This document shows positions 27,973-37,070 of a stretch of 51,078 bases of DNA, piece after piece. Within the stretch, counting starts at the first letter, position 1, and every line of letters begins with the position of its first letter. The notes below the pieces were generated by a model. The model ran no database searches. It was not told where the DNA came from and saw only the letters and a program-made list of their open reading frames with translations. The stretch lies in the NCBI RefSeq assembly GCF_900198625.1, contig NZ_FZPK01000019.1, positions 1 through 51,078 of the forward strand, in the 5' to 3' direction. A program made the translations under genes and the position numbers. The stretch comes from Helicobacter rappini (GTDB lineage Bacteria; Campylobacterota; Campylobacteria; Campylobacterales; Helicobacteraceae).

Positions 27973-28674
27973 ATGGCAATTTTATTCCCTGCAATAGATC
28001 TGTTAAACGGAAAGGCTGTGCGTTTAACAAAGGGTGAGAAAAAAAGTGCTAAAGAGTATGGTGATGCCCTTGATTTTGCGAAATATTTTGAAGATTGCGG
28101 TGCAAAATGGCTTCATATAGTGGATTTAGATGGTGCGTTTGAGGGAAGTCCAAAAAATCTTAGTGTCATAGAAAATATTGCAACTGAAACTAACCTGCAA
28201 ATACAAGTTGGCGGTGGAATCCGCACTGAAGACACTATAAAAAATTACCTAAATGCTGGTGTATGTCGCACGATTTTAGGCTCTATCGCCCTGCAAAATC
28301 TAGATTGGACTATCTCAATGGCGGAAAAATATCCAATCGCTTTAAGCATAGATTCTAAAGATGGCAATATTGCTACTCATGGTTGGGTAAATGTGAGTGA
28401 AATAAAAGCAATTGATTTTGCCGAGAAACTAAAATGCAGTAGTGTGCAGGCAATAGTTTGCACGGACATTCAACAAGATGGTATGCTTTCTGGTATTAAT
28501 TTTGCTTTAACTGAAGAGATTGCGGAAATTAGTGGCATTTTTACCATCGCAAGTGGTGGTTTTTCTGGACAGAAAGATTTAGATATGTTGCATAATTACC
28601 CAAAAGTTGGTGGTGTAATCATAGGAAAGGCATTTTATGAAGGTAAGCTTGATTTTAAAAATGTAAAATTTTAA
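27973..28674 (+). CDS. hisA: Phosphoribosylformimino-AICAR-phosphate isomerase HisA
   Basis: A 233-residue TIM-barrel enzyme of histidine synthesis that opens the ribose of ProFAR. The first barrel strand reads LFPAIDLLNGKAVRL with the catalytic Asp; LHIVDLDGAFEG, IQVGGGIRT and VCTDIQQDGMLSG (second catalytic Asp) are all present. It starts 17 bases after fliH in the same direction, so it is likely on the flagellar transcript. Other his genes are not in the window except hisC upstream of fliF. Confidence 0.93.
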   Translation: MAILFPAIDLLNGKAVRLTKGEKKSAKEYGDALDFAKYFEDCGAKWLHIVDLDGAFEGSPKNLSVIENIATETNLQIQVGGGIRTEDTIKNYLNAGVCRTILGSIALQNLDWTISMAEKYPIALSIDSKDGNIATHGWVNVSEIKAIDFAEKLKCSSVQAIVCTDIQQDGMLSGINFALTEEIAEISGIFTIASGGFSGQKDLDMLHNYPKVGGVIIGKAFYEGKLDFKNVKF

Positions 28675-28695
28675 TCTTGGTTATTAAAAGTATGT

Positions 28696-28701
28696 TATAA
28701 T
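28696..28701 (+). promoter_or_regulatory. -10 promoter box for cheY
   Basis: TATAAT, preceded by ATGT, lies 40 bases before the cheY start and just after the hisA stop. This makes cheY an independent transcription unit. No -35 box is obvious. Confidence 0.6.
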
Positions 28702-28740
28702 ACACCGATGAAGATTTAATTAATTTATAAGGAGCAAACA

Positions 28741-29115
28741 TTGAAATTGCTTGTAGTTGATGATAGTTCTACGATGAGACGGATTATTAAAAACACTCTT
28801 CAAAGACTTGGTTATGAAGATATTTTAGAGGCTGAGCATGGAGTTGAAGCTTGGAATCAGATGAGTACTATTGAGGGTATTAATGTCTTGATTACAGACT
28901 GGAATATGCCAGAGATGAATGGCTTAGAGCTTGTAAAAAAAGTGCGTGCAGAAGAAAAGTATAAAGATATTCCAATTATTATGGTAACAACTGAAGGTGG
29001 AAAATCAGAGGTTATAACTGCGTTAAAAGCAGGAGTTAATAACTATATTGTCAAGCCTTTTACACCACAGGTTTTAAAAGAGAAACTAGAAGTTGTGCTA
29101 GGAATTAACGAGTAA
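28741..29115 (+). CDS. cheY: Chemotaxis response regulator CheY
   Basis: A 124-residue single receiver domain. The acid pocket is in LLVVDDSSTMRR, the phosphorylated Asp in VLITDWNMPEMNG, the switch Thr in IIMVTTEGG and the Lys in NYIVKPFTP. Phospho-CheY binds the flagellar switch and changes the direction of rotation. The start is a TTG at 28741 with AAGGAG six bases upstream. The match to CheY1 of Helicobacter is strong. It lies immediately downstream of the flagellar run. Confidence 0.95.
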   Translation: MKLLVVDDSSTMRRIIKNTLQRLGYEDILEAEHGVEAWNQMSTIEGINVLITDWNMPEMNGLELVKKVRAEEKYKDIPIIMVTTEGGKSEVITALKAGVNNYIVKPFTPQVLKEKLEVVLGINE

Positions 29116-29138
29116 TTGTTTGGCTTTCTAATACCCAT

Positions 29139-29173
29139 TCACGCTTATCTAAAGAGACATTACATAAGCGTGA
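29139..29173. terminator. Hairpin between convergent cheY and outer membrane gene
   Basis: Perfect 10-base arms TCACGCTTAT (29139-29148) and ATAAGCGTGA (29164-29173) with a 15-base loop lie between two converging genes. The position suits a terminator used in both directions, although a T-run is weak on both sides. Confidence 0.55.
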
Positions 29174-29189
29174 GAATTGTAAAATCCTA

Positions 29190-29846
29190 TTAGAATAAAT
29201 AAGAATAGTTCGCACCTAAGAATACTTGAAATCCTATGATATTTTCTGTCGCTTTTGAGTGTGTAACGACACTTTTTGTTGAAAACTCAAATTGATGATG
29301 TCTTGCCACAAGTGTTCTAACTCCAAAGTTTAGCCCTATAGTAACACCACTAAAACTTGGAATATCCATGTTTTGAATCGTAAGTGCGCTACCGCCCGGA
29401 TATAGCGTAGTCATATATCCAGCCCCCATGCCGACATATATACCAACTCTTTGAGATTCTGTGCTAGTGAAATCATGTAAAAAATCCATATTTATATCAC
29501 CAATCATGGTAATACCAGACACTTTTAAATCACCAAAAGCATAACTTGGCGCACCAAAAACACCACCAATGCTAAGGTAATATCTCATGCCATTTTCTCT
29601 ATCAAAATATCTCTGTCCACCTATACGCAGATTGAGACCAAAACCCGCATTAACTTGCATTGTCTCTTTAGCTGGGACACCGCCTTGCCCAGCGTTACCA
29701 CTAATTGTTAATCCTGTATTTGTAAGTGCTCCAACAGAACCACCAAAATCAACACCAAGAAAAAAGCCATTCCCTTTACTATCAGCAAATGACATATTGA
29801 CACAAATACAACTTGCAACAACAACACTCAATAGATGCTTTTTCAT
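29190..29846 (-). CDS. Outer membrane beta-barrel protein
   Basis: A 218-residue protein with a signal peptide (MKKHLLSVVVASCICVNMSFAD). The mature part has alternating hydrophobic/polar strands with many Gly and aromatic residues (GFFLGVDFGGSVGALT, YYLSIGGVFGAPSYAFG) and ends SYLF, the C-terminal Phe recognised by the outer membrane insertion machine. This resembles the small outer membrane protein families of Helicobacter. Ligand or function is unknown. The ribosome site AAAGGAT lies before the ATG. Confidence 0.75.
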   Translation of the reverse strand: MKKHLLSVVVASCICVNMSFADSKGNGFFLGVDFGGSVGALTNTGLTISGNAGQGGVPAKETMQVNAGFGLNLRIGGQRYFDRENGMRYYLSIGGVFGAPSYAFGDLKVSGITMIGDINMDFLHDFTSTESQRVGIYVGMGAGYMTTLYPGGSALTIQNMDIPSFSGVTIGLNFGVRTLVARHHQFEFSTKSVVTHSKATENIIGFQVFLGANYSYLF

Positions 29847-30151
29847 ACATATCCTTTATAAAAAATCCATAACATAATCGTTCATTTACACTTTTTTTAA
29901 AACTATAAAATACAGATAACACATTTTTTTTGCTACCAGCACAATAAATACGAGTAATGATTTTATATGTTGGTCTAGCGGTTATATAGCTTTTAATCCC
30001 ACAAATAGCAATATATAAAATACTTAGAAGCTCTCATAAATCTATATTTTGGATTACAACAACAAATCACAAAGCAATATTAAGTTTTTTTGGTGAATTA
30101 GTCGTTAGAATCTTATTTGTGCGTTGCTTCAAATTAATGAATATAATGAAT
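29847..30151. other. Spacer between outer membrane gene and methyltransferase
   Basis: About 305 very AT-rich bases upstream of the outer membrane gene and downstream of the methyltransferase gene. The outer membrane gene promoter should be here. No gene, RNA or clear repeat seen. Confidence 0.5.
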
Positions 30152-30817
30152 TTATAGCAATGCGCTAAGATTTGTGCCGATAAACTCTCGCCCTAATTCC
30201 CTAGCACACTCAAACACGCTAAAGCTCCCACTTGCTGGATCAAGCACCAAATCGCCCTTATTTGTGCAAGATTCTATTAAAGCCTTTTGCAATCCTTTGG
30301 GTTTTGAATGCGGATGGATTTTTAGCTCATCATTTGGAATCTTCTCACTCCACACATCGCGGATATTATGCAATCGCCAAGTATTTTTAGCCCTAACTGG
30401 TGCTTTTTGCAAAACAAGCAGATACTCGCTCTGTCGCCTTGTGCGATAGCCCATACCCATTTTGAGCTTATCCCAAGTGATGAGATCTACCACCTGCAAA
30501 CTTGTTTGTTCCACCCACGCTTTTACCCCCTCGCATAGATGAAACTTATCAATCCACAGCATCAAATAACAGCTAGGCTTTAGCACTCTATCAATCTCGC
30601 ATATAAAGCTTTGAATCTGTTCTTCACTCATCTGCACAAGTGTGCTTCTGCCCTTTTGTCGCTTCCCTTCGTTACCATAACGCATTTTATCAAGCACCCC
30701 ACGATACTGCGGATCAAAAAAACACAAATCAACACTGCAAGATTCTAAACTTCCCATAAGCTCTAAGCCATCAATATTAAGTCTAGTATTCAGCGGATAT
30801 TTTGTTTTAGATTCCAT
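30152..30817 (-). CDS. Type II-like DNA methyltransferase (N6-adenine or N4-cytosine)
   Basis: A 221-residue S-adenosylmethionine-dependent amino-methyltransferase. The catalytic motif IV is CFFDPQY (residues 33-38; usually DPPY, here DPQY) and the cofactor motif FxGxG-like DPASGSFS follows near residue 193, so motif IV precedes motif I (beta-class order). MLWIDKFHL and YLLVLQKAP are further conserved stretches. I chose the ATG at 30815-30817, with GAAGG upstream. The target sequence cannot be read from the protein. Two short reading frames just upstream may be what is left of the restriction enzyme. Confidence 0.8.
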   Translation of the reverse strand: MESKTKYPLNTRLNIDGLELMGSLESCSVDLCFFDPQYRGVLDKMRYGNEGKRQKGRSTLVQMSEEQIQSFICEIDRVLKPSCYLMLWIDKFHLCEGVKAWVEQTSLQVVDLITWDKLKMGMGYRTRRQSEYLLVLQKAPVRAKNTWRLHNIRDVWSEKIPNDELKIHPHSKPKGLQKALIESCTNKGDLVLDPASGSFSVFECARELGREFIGTNLSALL

Positions 30818-30827
30818 AATTACACCT

Positions 30828-30989
30828 TCATTGTTGTTGTAATTTTTGCTTGATTTTATTATGAACACTTTCTATTTTTAATAATTCATCTATTACAAAT
30901 TCAAAATTGCTATTACACGCTTCGTGTCTTTGCCTATCAATCCTTGCTTTATCAATTCCTAAAATATTGCAAAATTCATCTCCACTCAT
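30828..30989 (-). CDS. Small protein coupled to the methyltransferase gene
   Basis: A 53-residue charged protein ([18 protein letters not shown], later [16 protein letters not shown], ending QQQ). Its ATG overlaps the stop of the preceding frame as ATGA and its stop lies 10 bases before the methyltransferase ATG, so the three frames would be translated together. The composition suggests a helical protein. It may be a regulator or a piece of the restriction enzyme; I do not recognise it. Confidence 0.5.
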   Translation of the reverse strand: MSGDEFCNILGIDKARIDRQRHEACNSNFEFVIDELLKIESVHNKIKQKLQQQ

Positions 30990-31180
30990 TGCTTCTTTTT
31001 CTGAAATATAGCCTTAAAGCCACTTACAATTTTTGTTTTGTCGTGCTGATTAAACATACAGACCTTAATCTCAGACTGCCAAGGATATGGCAATTTATTA
31101 GCAAGTGCATTTGAGTATGTGCTAAGATTATTGACTTCTCCTTGTGATTTTTTCGTATCAAAATTATCACCATCTACCAT
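30986..31180 (-). pseudogene. Possible C-terminal remnant of a restriction enzyme
   Basis: A 64-residue reading frame (open back to about 31195 without a better start) with FYNHKMVDGDNFDTKKSQGE before and LPYPWQSEIKVCMFNQHD and GFKAIFQKKK in the middle and end. It looks like the tail of a larger soluble protein rather than a complete one. Its position directly before a small ATGA-coupled frame and a methyltransferase suggests the remains of the endonuclease of a type II restriction system. This identity rests on context only. Confidence 0.35.
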
Positions 31181-31259
31181 CTTATGATTATAGAATCTAA
31201 GCTAGGATTTCGAACGAACTACTTAAGATTCTAGCCTAAAAGCCATATTGAAAATCTAA

Positions 31260-31460
31260 TCAACCACCACTCATAAATTGTAAAAGCTCTAGCTTATCAT
31301 GTTCTTTCAAATGCACTTGTGTCCATGTGTCTTTTTTTATTACATTTGCATTTAGAGAAATTGCTACGATTTTATCTTCTACTTCTAATTGCTCTAAAAG
31401 CTGTGTGATTGTGATGTTATCCGCTATATTTTGATGTTCGCCATTAATAGAAATTTGCAT
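31260..31460 (-). CDS. thiS: Sulfur carrier protein ThiS
   Basis: A 66-residue ubiquitin-like protein ending in LLQFMSGG. The terminal Gly-Gly is adenylated and turned into a thiocarboxylate that gives sulfur to the thiazole ring of thiamine. INGEHQNIADNITITQLLEQL matches the first half of the family. AGGAG lies just before the ATG. Other thi genes are not adjacent. Confidence 0.88.
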   Translation of the reverse strand: MQISINGEHQNIADNITITQLLEQLEVEDKIVAISLNANVIKKDTWTQVHLKEHDKLELLQFMSGG

Positions 31461-31658
31461 GATATTCTCCTAATAAAAAGATAAAAAACGCTTCATTCTA
31501 ACATACTTCTGTCAAACTCACCTAAGATTCCATGTATATTTATAGCGATATGCGTTAAGTTGCGATACAAAGTTACATTCTTATAGAATCTTAGAAAAAT
31601 ATCGCAGGATTTTTGTGCTATCATTTTATAGAAACTAAACACATTAAAAAGCAAAAAA

Positions 31659-32489
31659 ATGACAATTATTAATGATTTTACAATTAGAGAAGATGCCTTT
31701 TTTATAGCAGATTCACACTTTAAAGAAAATGATGTGAATCTTTTAGAATATTTTGATAATTTTCCCCCGCAACGACAGATTATTTTAATGGGTGATATAT
31801 TTCATTTTCTTATCGGCAGCGTTCATAGTAGTTGCGTTGCAAATAGGGGGCTTATAGAAAAGATTGCCAAGCTAACTTTTAGCAATGAGATTATAATAAT
31901 AGAGGGAAATCATGATTTTGGATTAGATTCTGTATGGAGAGGTTATGATTATAATGCTAAGAATCTAAGGATTTATGCCTATTGTATGCAGCCGCTTATC
32001 ATAAAAGGCAGTAATGAGACAATATATATATTAGCCCATGGTGATTTATGGATTAACAAAAATTATGATTCTTATCGTAAGTTTATTACTAAACCTTATG
32101 TCTTATTTATTTTTCGGTTACTTGATACACTAAGTTGTGGTATAATTTACAAAGCAATTGCAGCTCGTATAAATCAAAAACTGATTGCAGAATTTTCATT
32201 TTTTCGCACTGATTTTCTACATTTTATGTCTGAAAGGATTGTAAAATATAAATCTCATGTTATTCAGAAACTAATTAATGATGGATTTGCCACAGGTATT
32301 ACAAAGTTTTGTATTATAGAGGGACATTATCATTTAGGACAACATGTAAAGGAAGAAAATGTTTTTTATAACGCATTGCAATCGTGTTATTTTCACAAAG
32401 ATTATCTTAGTTTTAAACAGGGCAGCTTGTTTATAGAGGTGGCGTATGGAACAGAAAAAAGCGTATCAGACAAAAATATCCTCCAATGA
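31659..32489 (+). CDS. Metallophosphoesterase resembling UDP-2,3-diacylglucosamine hydrolase
   Basis: A 276-residue calcineurin-like phosphoesterase. The two-metal site residues appear in order: FIADSHF (D-x-H), MGDIFHFL (GD), IEGNHDFG (GNH[DE]), LAHGDLW (GH/HGD) and IEGHYHLG (GHxH). The overall pattern matches LpxH-like enzymes that remove UMP in lipid A synthesis. In H. pylori the same kind of gene lies beside cheV3. Its last 44 bases overlap the start of cheV, so translation of both is likely coupled. Confidence 0.8.
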   Translation: MTIINDFTIREDAFFIADSHFKENDVNLLEYFDNFPPQRQIILMGDIFHFLIGSVHSSCVANRGLIEKIAKLTFSNEIIIIEGNHDFGLDSVWRGYDYNAKNLRIYAYCMQPLIIKGSNETIYILAHGDLWINKNYDSYRKFITKPYVLFIFRLLDTLSCGIIYKAIAARINQKLIAEFSFFRTDFLHFMSERIVKYKSHVIQKLINDGFATGITKFCIIEGHYHLGQHVKEENVFYNALQSCYFHKDYLSFKQGSLFIEVAYGTEKSVSDKNILQ

Positions 32490-33393
32490 AATAGAATTGG
32501 TAGATTTTAGAATCAATGAACAAACTAATGGCGAAGTATATGAGGGTATCTATGGTATAAATGTCGCAAAAGTCCAAGAGATTATACAAATGCCAGAAAC
32601 TTTTGAATTACCAGCTAGTCCAGATTATGTCATCGGTGTATTTGACTTACGAGGTATTATTATACCCCTTGTAGATTTAGCAACATGGCTTAATATTAAG
32701 GATAGAGAGGCAGATTTGCCCTTGCATAAAAAACGAGTGATTATCACTGAATTTAATAATTTAAAGATAGGTTTTTTAGTGCATGAAGCAAAGCTTATTA
32801 GACGCATAGGCTGGGATAATGTCCAAGCAGCACAATTTAGCTCAAATAGCCATAATTTAGAACGCGGTAAAATCACAGGCACAACACGCATAGAAGATGG
32901 CAAAACACTTTTAATCCTTGATTTAGAGGGCATTGTTGATGATCTCGATTTTTATAGTGATAAACAAGATAAAAAAGAGTTGCAAGAAGTAACTAAGAAG
33001 TTTAGCGGACATGTATTAATCGTAGATGATAGCACTATTGCTCGCTCTTTATTGAAAAAGAATCTCAAAAAAATGGGCTTTACCGTGATTGAAGCACATG
33101 ATGGCGAAATGGCATTGCAAACGCTAAATGACTTGTATGTGGAAAAAAATGGAAATCTCACTTCATTTATACGCTTTATTATCTCTGATATTGAAATGCC
33201 TAAAATGGATGGCTTCCATTTCGCAGAAATCATTAAAAGCGATGAAAGATTCCAATCTATACCATTTATATTTAACTCGTCCATTTGTGATAAATTTAGT
33301 GAGCAAAAAGGGCGAGATATTGGTGCGGATGCCTATTTAGTAAAGTTTGATGCACAGACTTTTTATGATGAAATTATAAAAATTTTGGAATAA
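32446..33393 (+). CDS. cheV: Chemotaxis coupling protein CheV
   Basis: A 315-residue protein with an N-terminal CheW domain (IYGINVAKVQEIIQ, VIGVFDLRGIIIPLVDL) and a C-terminal receiver (LIVDDSTIARSLLKK; phospho-Asp in IISDIEMPKMDG; Lys in AYLVKFDA). It links receptors to CheA and may act as a phosphate sink. The start at 32446 has GAGGTGGCG before it and lies inside the phosphoesterase gene. The place next to cheA and cheW matches CheV3 of H. pylori. Confidence 0.92.
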   Translation: MEQKKAYQTKISSNEIELVDFRINEQTNGEVYEGIYGINVAKVQEIIQMPETFELPASPDYVIGVFDLRGIIIPLVDLATWLNIKDREADLPLHKKRVIITEFNNLKIGFLVHEAKLIRRIGWDNVQAAQFSSNSHNLERGKITGTTRIEDGKTLLILDLEGIVDDLDFYSDKQDKKELQEVTKKFSGHVLIVDDSTIARSLLKKNLKKMGFTVIEAHDGEMALQTLNDLYVEKNGNLTSFIRFIISDIEMPKMDGFHFAEIIKSDERFQSIPFIFNSSICDKFSEQKGRDIGADAYLVKFDAQTFYDEIIKILE

Positions 33394-33416
33394 ACCAAAA
33401 ATATTTTTTTTTATGT

Positions 33417-33422
33417 TATAAT
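33417..33422 (+). promoter_or_regulatory. -10 promoter box for cheA
   Basis: TATAAT, preceded by ATGT and a T-rich run at about 33404-33412, lies 63 bases before the cheA start in the 91-base gap after cheV. Same ATGTTATAAT layout as the cheY promoter. Confidence 0.55.
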
Positions 33423-33484
33423 TGGCAGTTATGAAAAAGCATGGATAATGCAATACATAATTTATAGTTATTTAGAGGTGTTAA

Positions 33485-35860
33485 ATGAATGATGATATGC
33501 AAGAGATAATGGAGGACTTTCTGATTGAAGCCTTTGAGATGGTCGAGCAACTTGACCAAGATTTGGTTGAATTAGAAAATAACCCTGAAGATTTAGATTT
33601 ATTAAACAGGATTTTTAGGGTAGCACACACTATAAAAGGTTCAAGTTCATTCTTAAATTTTGATGTTTTAACACATTTAACACACAATATGGAAGATGTG
33701 CTTAACAAAGCTCGTAGGGGTGAGCTTAAAATCACACCTGATGTAATGGATGTGATTCTGGAATCTATTGATTTAATGAAAGCCCTTTTAAGCGTTATCC
33801 GTGATAATGGGACTGATGCAAATAGTGGTATTGATGTAAGCGATTGCGTAAAGCGTTTGCAAGCTATCTCAAAAGGTGAAGCGATCGATGAAGCAACCGC
33901 AGAATCTCCAGCTACAGAGGCAGCACCTACACAAGAAGCACAACAGGCTAATACAGAATCTAGTAGCACAGAGAGTGCAGAATCTGCGTCAGCAGATTCT
34001 GAAGAAGAGCCAGATTATGCTAATATGTCTCCAGAAGAAGTAGAAGCAGAAATAGCAAGATTGCTTGCAAAAAGACAAGAAGAAGATAAGAAGAGAAGGC
34101 AAGAGAAAAAGCAAGAAGAAGCACAAGCAAAAGCCACAGAACAAAAGGCAGCACCTGCTGCAGCCCCAGCCACAAAGGCAGCACCTAAAGCGGAAGCAGG
34201 TGGGCAAAAAGCACCTTCTGTTGCAGTAGAGCCAACCGTGCGTGTAGATGTAAAAAGACTTGATCACCTTATGAATCTTATTGGGGAATTAGTTTTAGGT
34301 AAAAACAGACTCATTAGAATCTATGGTGATGTTGAAGAGCGATATGATGGGGAGAAATTCCTTGAAGAGTTAAATCAAGTCGTAAGTTCAATTAGCACTG
34401 TAACGACAGATTTACAACTTGCGGTTATGAAAACAAGAATGCTTCCTGTTGGTAAGGTGTTTAGTAAATTCCCAAGAATGGTGCGAGATCTAAGCAGGGA
34501 GCTTGGCAAAAACATTGATCTAATCATTAGTGGTGAAGAAACAGAGCTTGATAAATCCATTGTAGAAGAGATTGGCGATCCGCTTATCCACATTATTAGA
34601 AACTCATGCGACCATGGTATCGAAGTGCCAGATGTGAGAAAAGCAAATGGTAAAAGTGAAGTTGGTAAAGTCGAGCTTAAGGCTTATAATGAAGGAAATC
34701 ATATCGTCATTGAGATTAAAGATGATGGTAAGGGGCTTGATGCTGAAATGCTGAAAAAGAAAGCTATTGAAAAAGGGCTTATTAATGAACGAGATGCTGA
34801 AAACATGAGTGAAAAGGAAGCATTTGGTATCATTTTTAGACCGGGCTTCTCAACTGCGGCAAGCATTACGAATGTAAGCGGTCGTGGTGTAGGCATGGAT
34901 GTTGTGAAAACAAATGTTGAAAAGCTTAATGGTATCATAGAAATAGATTCTGAATTAGGCGTAGGCACGACACAGAAGCTAAAGATTCCATTAACACTAG
35001 CTATTATGCAAGCCTTGCTTGTTGGAGTGCAAGAAGAATACTATGCTATACCACTTAGCTCGGTATTAGAAACCGTGCGTGTATCACAAGAAGAGATTTA
35101 CACCGTTGATGGTAAAAGCGTATTGAGACTAAGAGATGAGGTATTAAGCCTTGTGCGATTAGCAGATATTTTCAAGGTAGATTCTGTTTTAGAAAGTCTT
35201 AATGAAGTCTATGTTGTTATCATCGGTTTAGCGGAGCAAAAAATCGGTGTAATTGTAGATTATCTCATCGGGCAAGAAGAAGTTGTTATTAAAAGTTTGG
35301 GCTACTATCTCAAAGGCACAGAGGGTATTGCTGGAGCGACTGTTAGGGGAGATGGTAAGATTACCTTAATCGCTGATGTTGCCGCAATGATGGATATGGC
35401 AAAAGATGTTAAGGTAAGCGTGAATAATCTTATCTCTCAAAGCACTGCGGCAAAAGCTAAAAATTCACCAAGCGATTACATTGTATTAGCAATCGATGAT
35501 AGCACAACAGATAGAACGATTATGAAAAAATGCTTGAAACCTTTAGGTGTTACAGTGCTTGAAGCAAGCAATGGACTAGAGGGACTTGAGATTGTAAAAA
35601 GTGGCGATCATGACCTTGATGCTGTGCTTGTTGATATTGAAATGCCTAGAATGGATGGCTACACTTTTGCAAGTGAAGTAAGAAAATACAATCGCTTTAA
35701 AAACTTGCCACTCATCGCAGTAACGAGCAGGACAAGCAAAACAGATAGAATGCGTGGTGTAGAATCTGGTATGACAGAATATATTACAAAGCCATATACG
35801 CCTGAATATTTGTTGAATGTCGTAAAACGAAATATTAACTTGCAAGTAGATGGAGAATAA
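33485..35860 (+). CDS. cheA: Chemotaxis histidine kinase with fused receiver (CheAY)
   Basis: A 791-residue kinase that phosphorylates CheY and CheV. The phosphorylated His48 is in RVAHTIKGSS (P1). Residues about 145-250 are an Ala/Glu/Lys-rich linker (AAPAAAPATKAAPKAEAGG). Dimerisation, ATP-binding (HIIRNSCDHGIE, IKDDGKGLD, GRGVGMDVV) and CheW-like domains follow. A receiver ends the protein (AIDDSTTDRTIMKK; phospho-Asp in AVLVDIEMPRMDG; ITKPYTPEY). The CheA-receiver fusion is typical of Campylobacterota. GAGGTG precedes the ATG; cheW follows two bases after the stop. Confidence 0.96.
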   Translation: MNDDMQEIMEDFLIEAFEMVEQLDQDLVELENNPEDLDLLNRIFRVAHTIKGSSSFLNFDVLTHLTHNMEDVLNKARRGELKITPDVMDVILESIDLMKALLSVIRDNGTDANSGIDVSDCVKRLQAISKGEAIDEATAESPATEAAPTQEAQQANTESSSTESAESASADSEEEPDYANMSPEEVEAEIARLLAKRQEEDKKRRQEKKQEEAQAKATEQKAAPAAAPATKAAPKAEAGGQKAPSVAVEPTVRVDVKRLDHLMNLIGELVLGKNRLIRIYGDVEERYDGEKFLEELNQVVSSISTVTTDLQLAVMKTRMLPVGKVFSKFPRMVRDLSRELGKNIDLIISGEETELDKSIVEEIGDPLIHIIRNSCDHGIEVPDVRKANGKSEVGKVELKAYNEGNHIVIEIKDDGKGLDAEMLKKKAIEKGLINERDAENMSEKEAFGIIFRPGFSTAASITNVSGRGVGMDVVKTNVEKLNGIIEIDSELGVGTTQKLKIPLTLAIMQALLVGVQEEYYAIPLSSVLETVRVSQEEIYTVDGKSVLRLRDEVLSLVRLADIFKVDSVLESLNEVYVVIIGLAEQKIGVIVDYLIGQEEVVIKSLGYYLKGTEGIAGATVRGDGKITLIADVAAMMDMAKDVKVSVNNLISQSTAAKAKNSPSDYIVLAIDDSTTDRTIMKKCLKPLGVTVLEASNGLEGLEIVKSGDHDLDAVLVDIEMPRMDGYTFASEVRKYNRFKNLPLIAVTSRTSKTDRMRGVESGMTEYITKPYTPEYLLNVVKRNINLQVDGE

Positions 35861-35862
35861 GA

Positions 35863-36366
35863 ATGGATAATAACGCATTAAAAGATGTATTTGCAAAACA
35901 GCAAAAGCAAAATGTGGGAGAAGAGTTGCATAGTGATTCTGAACATATCGTGCAATTAATTGGTTTTGTGGTGGGAACTGAAGAGTTTGCAGTGCCTATT
36001 TTAAATGTTAAAGAGATTATAAAACCTATTGATTTCACTCGTGTGCCGGGTACCCCAAATTATGTAATGGGTGTATTTAACCTGCGTGGAAATGTATATC
36101 CACTCATTAACCTTAGAATGAAGTTTGGTATCCCACAAACAAAACAGGATAAGGATACACGCTATTTAGTTGTGAATCATAATGATGAAATCGCTGGTTT
36201 TGTTATCGATAAATTGACAGAAGCTATAAGGATTGATGAGAATCAAATCGATCCTATACCCGATACTTTTAATGAGCAAGAAAACTTATTATATGGCATT
36301 GCAAAGCAAGGTGATAGATTAACTACAATATTACGCGTTGATAATCTTTTGAAAAGAAACTTCTAA
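35863..36366 (+). CDS. cheW: Chemotaxis adaptor CheW
   Basis: A 167-residue adaptor joining receptors and CheA. Marks are VQLIGFVVGTEEFAVPILNV, TPNYVMGVFNLRGNVYPLIN and KQGDRLTTILRVDNLL. GGAG from the end of cheA serves as its ribosome site. Last gene of the cheV-cheA-cheW group; a hairpin follows. Confidence 0.95.
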   Translation: MDNNALKDVFAKQQKQNVGEELHSDSEHIVQLIGFVVGTEEFAVPILNVKEIIKPIDFTRVPGTPNYVMGVFNLRGNVYPLINLRMKFGIPQTKQDKDTRYLVVNHNDEIAGFVIDKLTEAIRIDENQIDPIPDTFNEQENLLYGIAKQGDRLTTILRVDNLLKRNF

Positions 36367-36393
36367 GATTCAAAAAATATTTGTTTCTTAATG

Positions 36394-36429
36394 AAATAAA
36401 GAATGATATATACATCTCGTTCTTTATTT
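36394..36429 (+). terminator. Hairpin after cheW
   Basis: Perfect 10-base arms AAATAAAGAA (36394-36403) and TTCTTTATTT (36420-36429) with a 16-base loop. Position 28 bases after cheW suits a terminator, although the stem is A/T-rich and no clean T-run follows. Confidence 0.45.
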
Positions 36430-36492
36430 GATCAAAAAGATGACATACCATTCATTTTAAGATATTAATAGATAGGTCTAGAGGCTTCATTT

Positions 36493-36568
36493 GGGGTGTT
36501 AGCTCAGTTGGGAGAGCGCAACGCTGGCAGCGTTGAGGTCAGGGGTTCGAACCCCCTACACTCCACCA
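36493..36568 (+). tRNA. tRNA-Ala (anticodon GGC)
   Basis: A complete 76-base cloverleaf. The acceptor arm GGGGTGT pairs with ACACTCC; the D arm is AGCTC...GAGC; the anticodon stem CAACG/CGTTG encloses the loop CTGGCAG with anticodon GGC (reads GCC and GCU); the T arm is AGGGG-TTCGAAC-CCCCT. Discriminator A and an encoded CCA end it at 36568. Confidence 0.95.
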
Positions 36569-37070
36569 AAATTATGCCCCCATTACGCTACTTTCTCTAT
36601 ATAATACTTATCAGAAAGTTAAGGATACAGCATACTGTTATGGCTATATTCTCACGGATAAAAGTTTATTGATTGTGGTAGAGTATGGAATTCCTATAAA
36701 CTCCTTTGTCATAAAATTCCTAATAAAAGATTAAATACACAACACTCCTTTACCACCCTTTTTAACAAAACATATTGCACTCTTACTAAATAACATATAA
36801 TAACAATCTTTAATCAAGACAAGTAAAGTAATTCATGAATACAATTAAGGATAGTAGCCAGATTAACTTAAAGATAACAGGCTAACTTACCTTCATGTTT
36901 CACAGGATTATGTTTTTAAGTAATATCCAAATAATATTCCATCTGCTTGGTTTCTTAATCTTTATTATTTATAACTCGTATTTGTCTCCACACAAATTAA
37001 AAGATCTAAATGCTATACTCATAATATTTTGTATCATTGTATATTACAATGACTATCGATCGTCTATACT

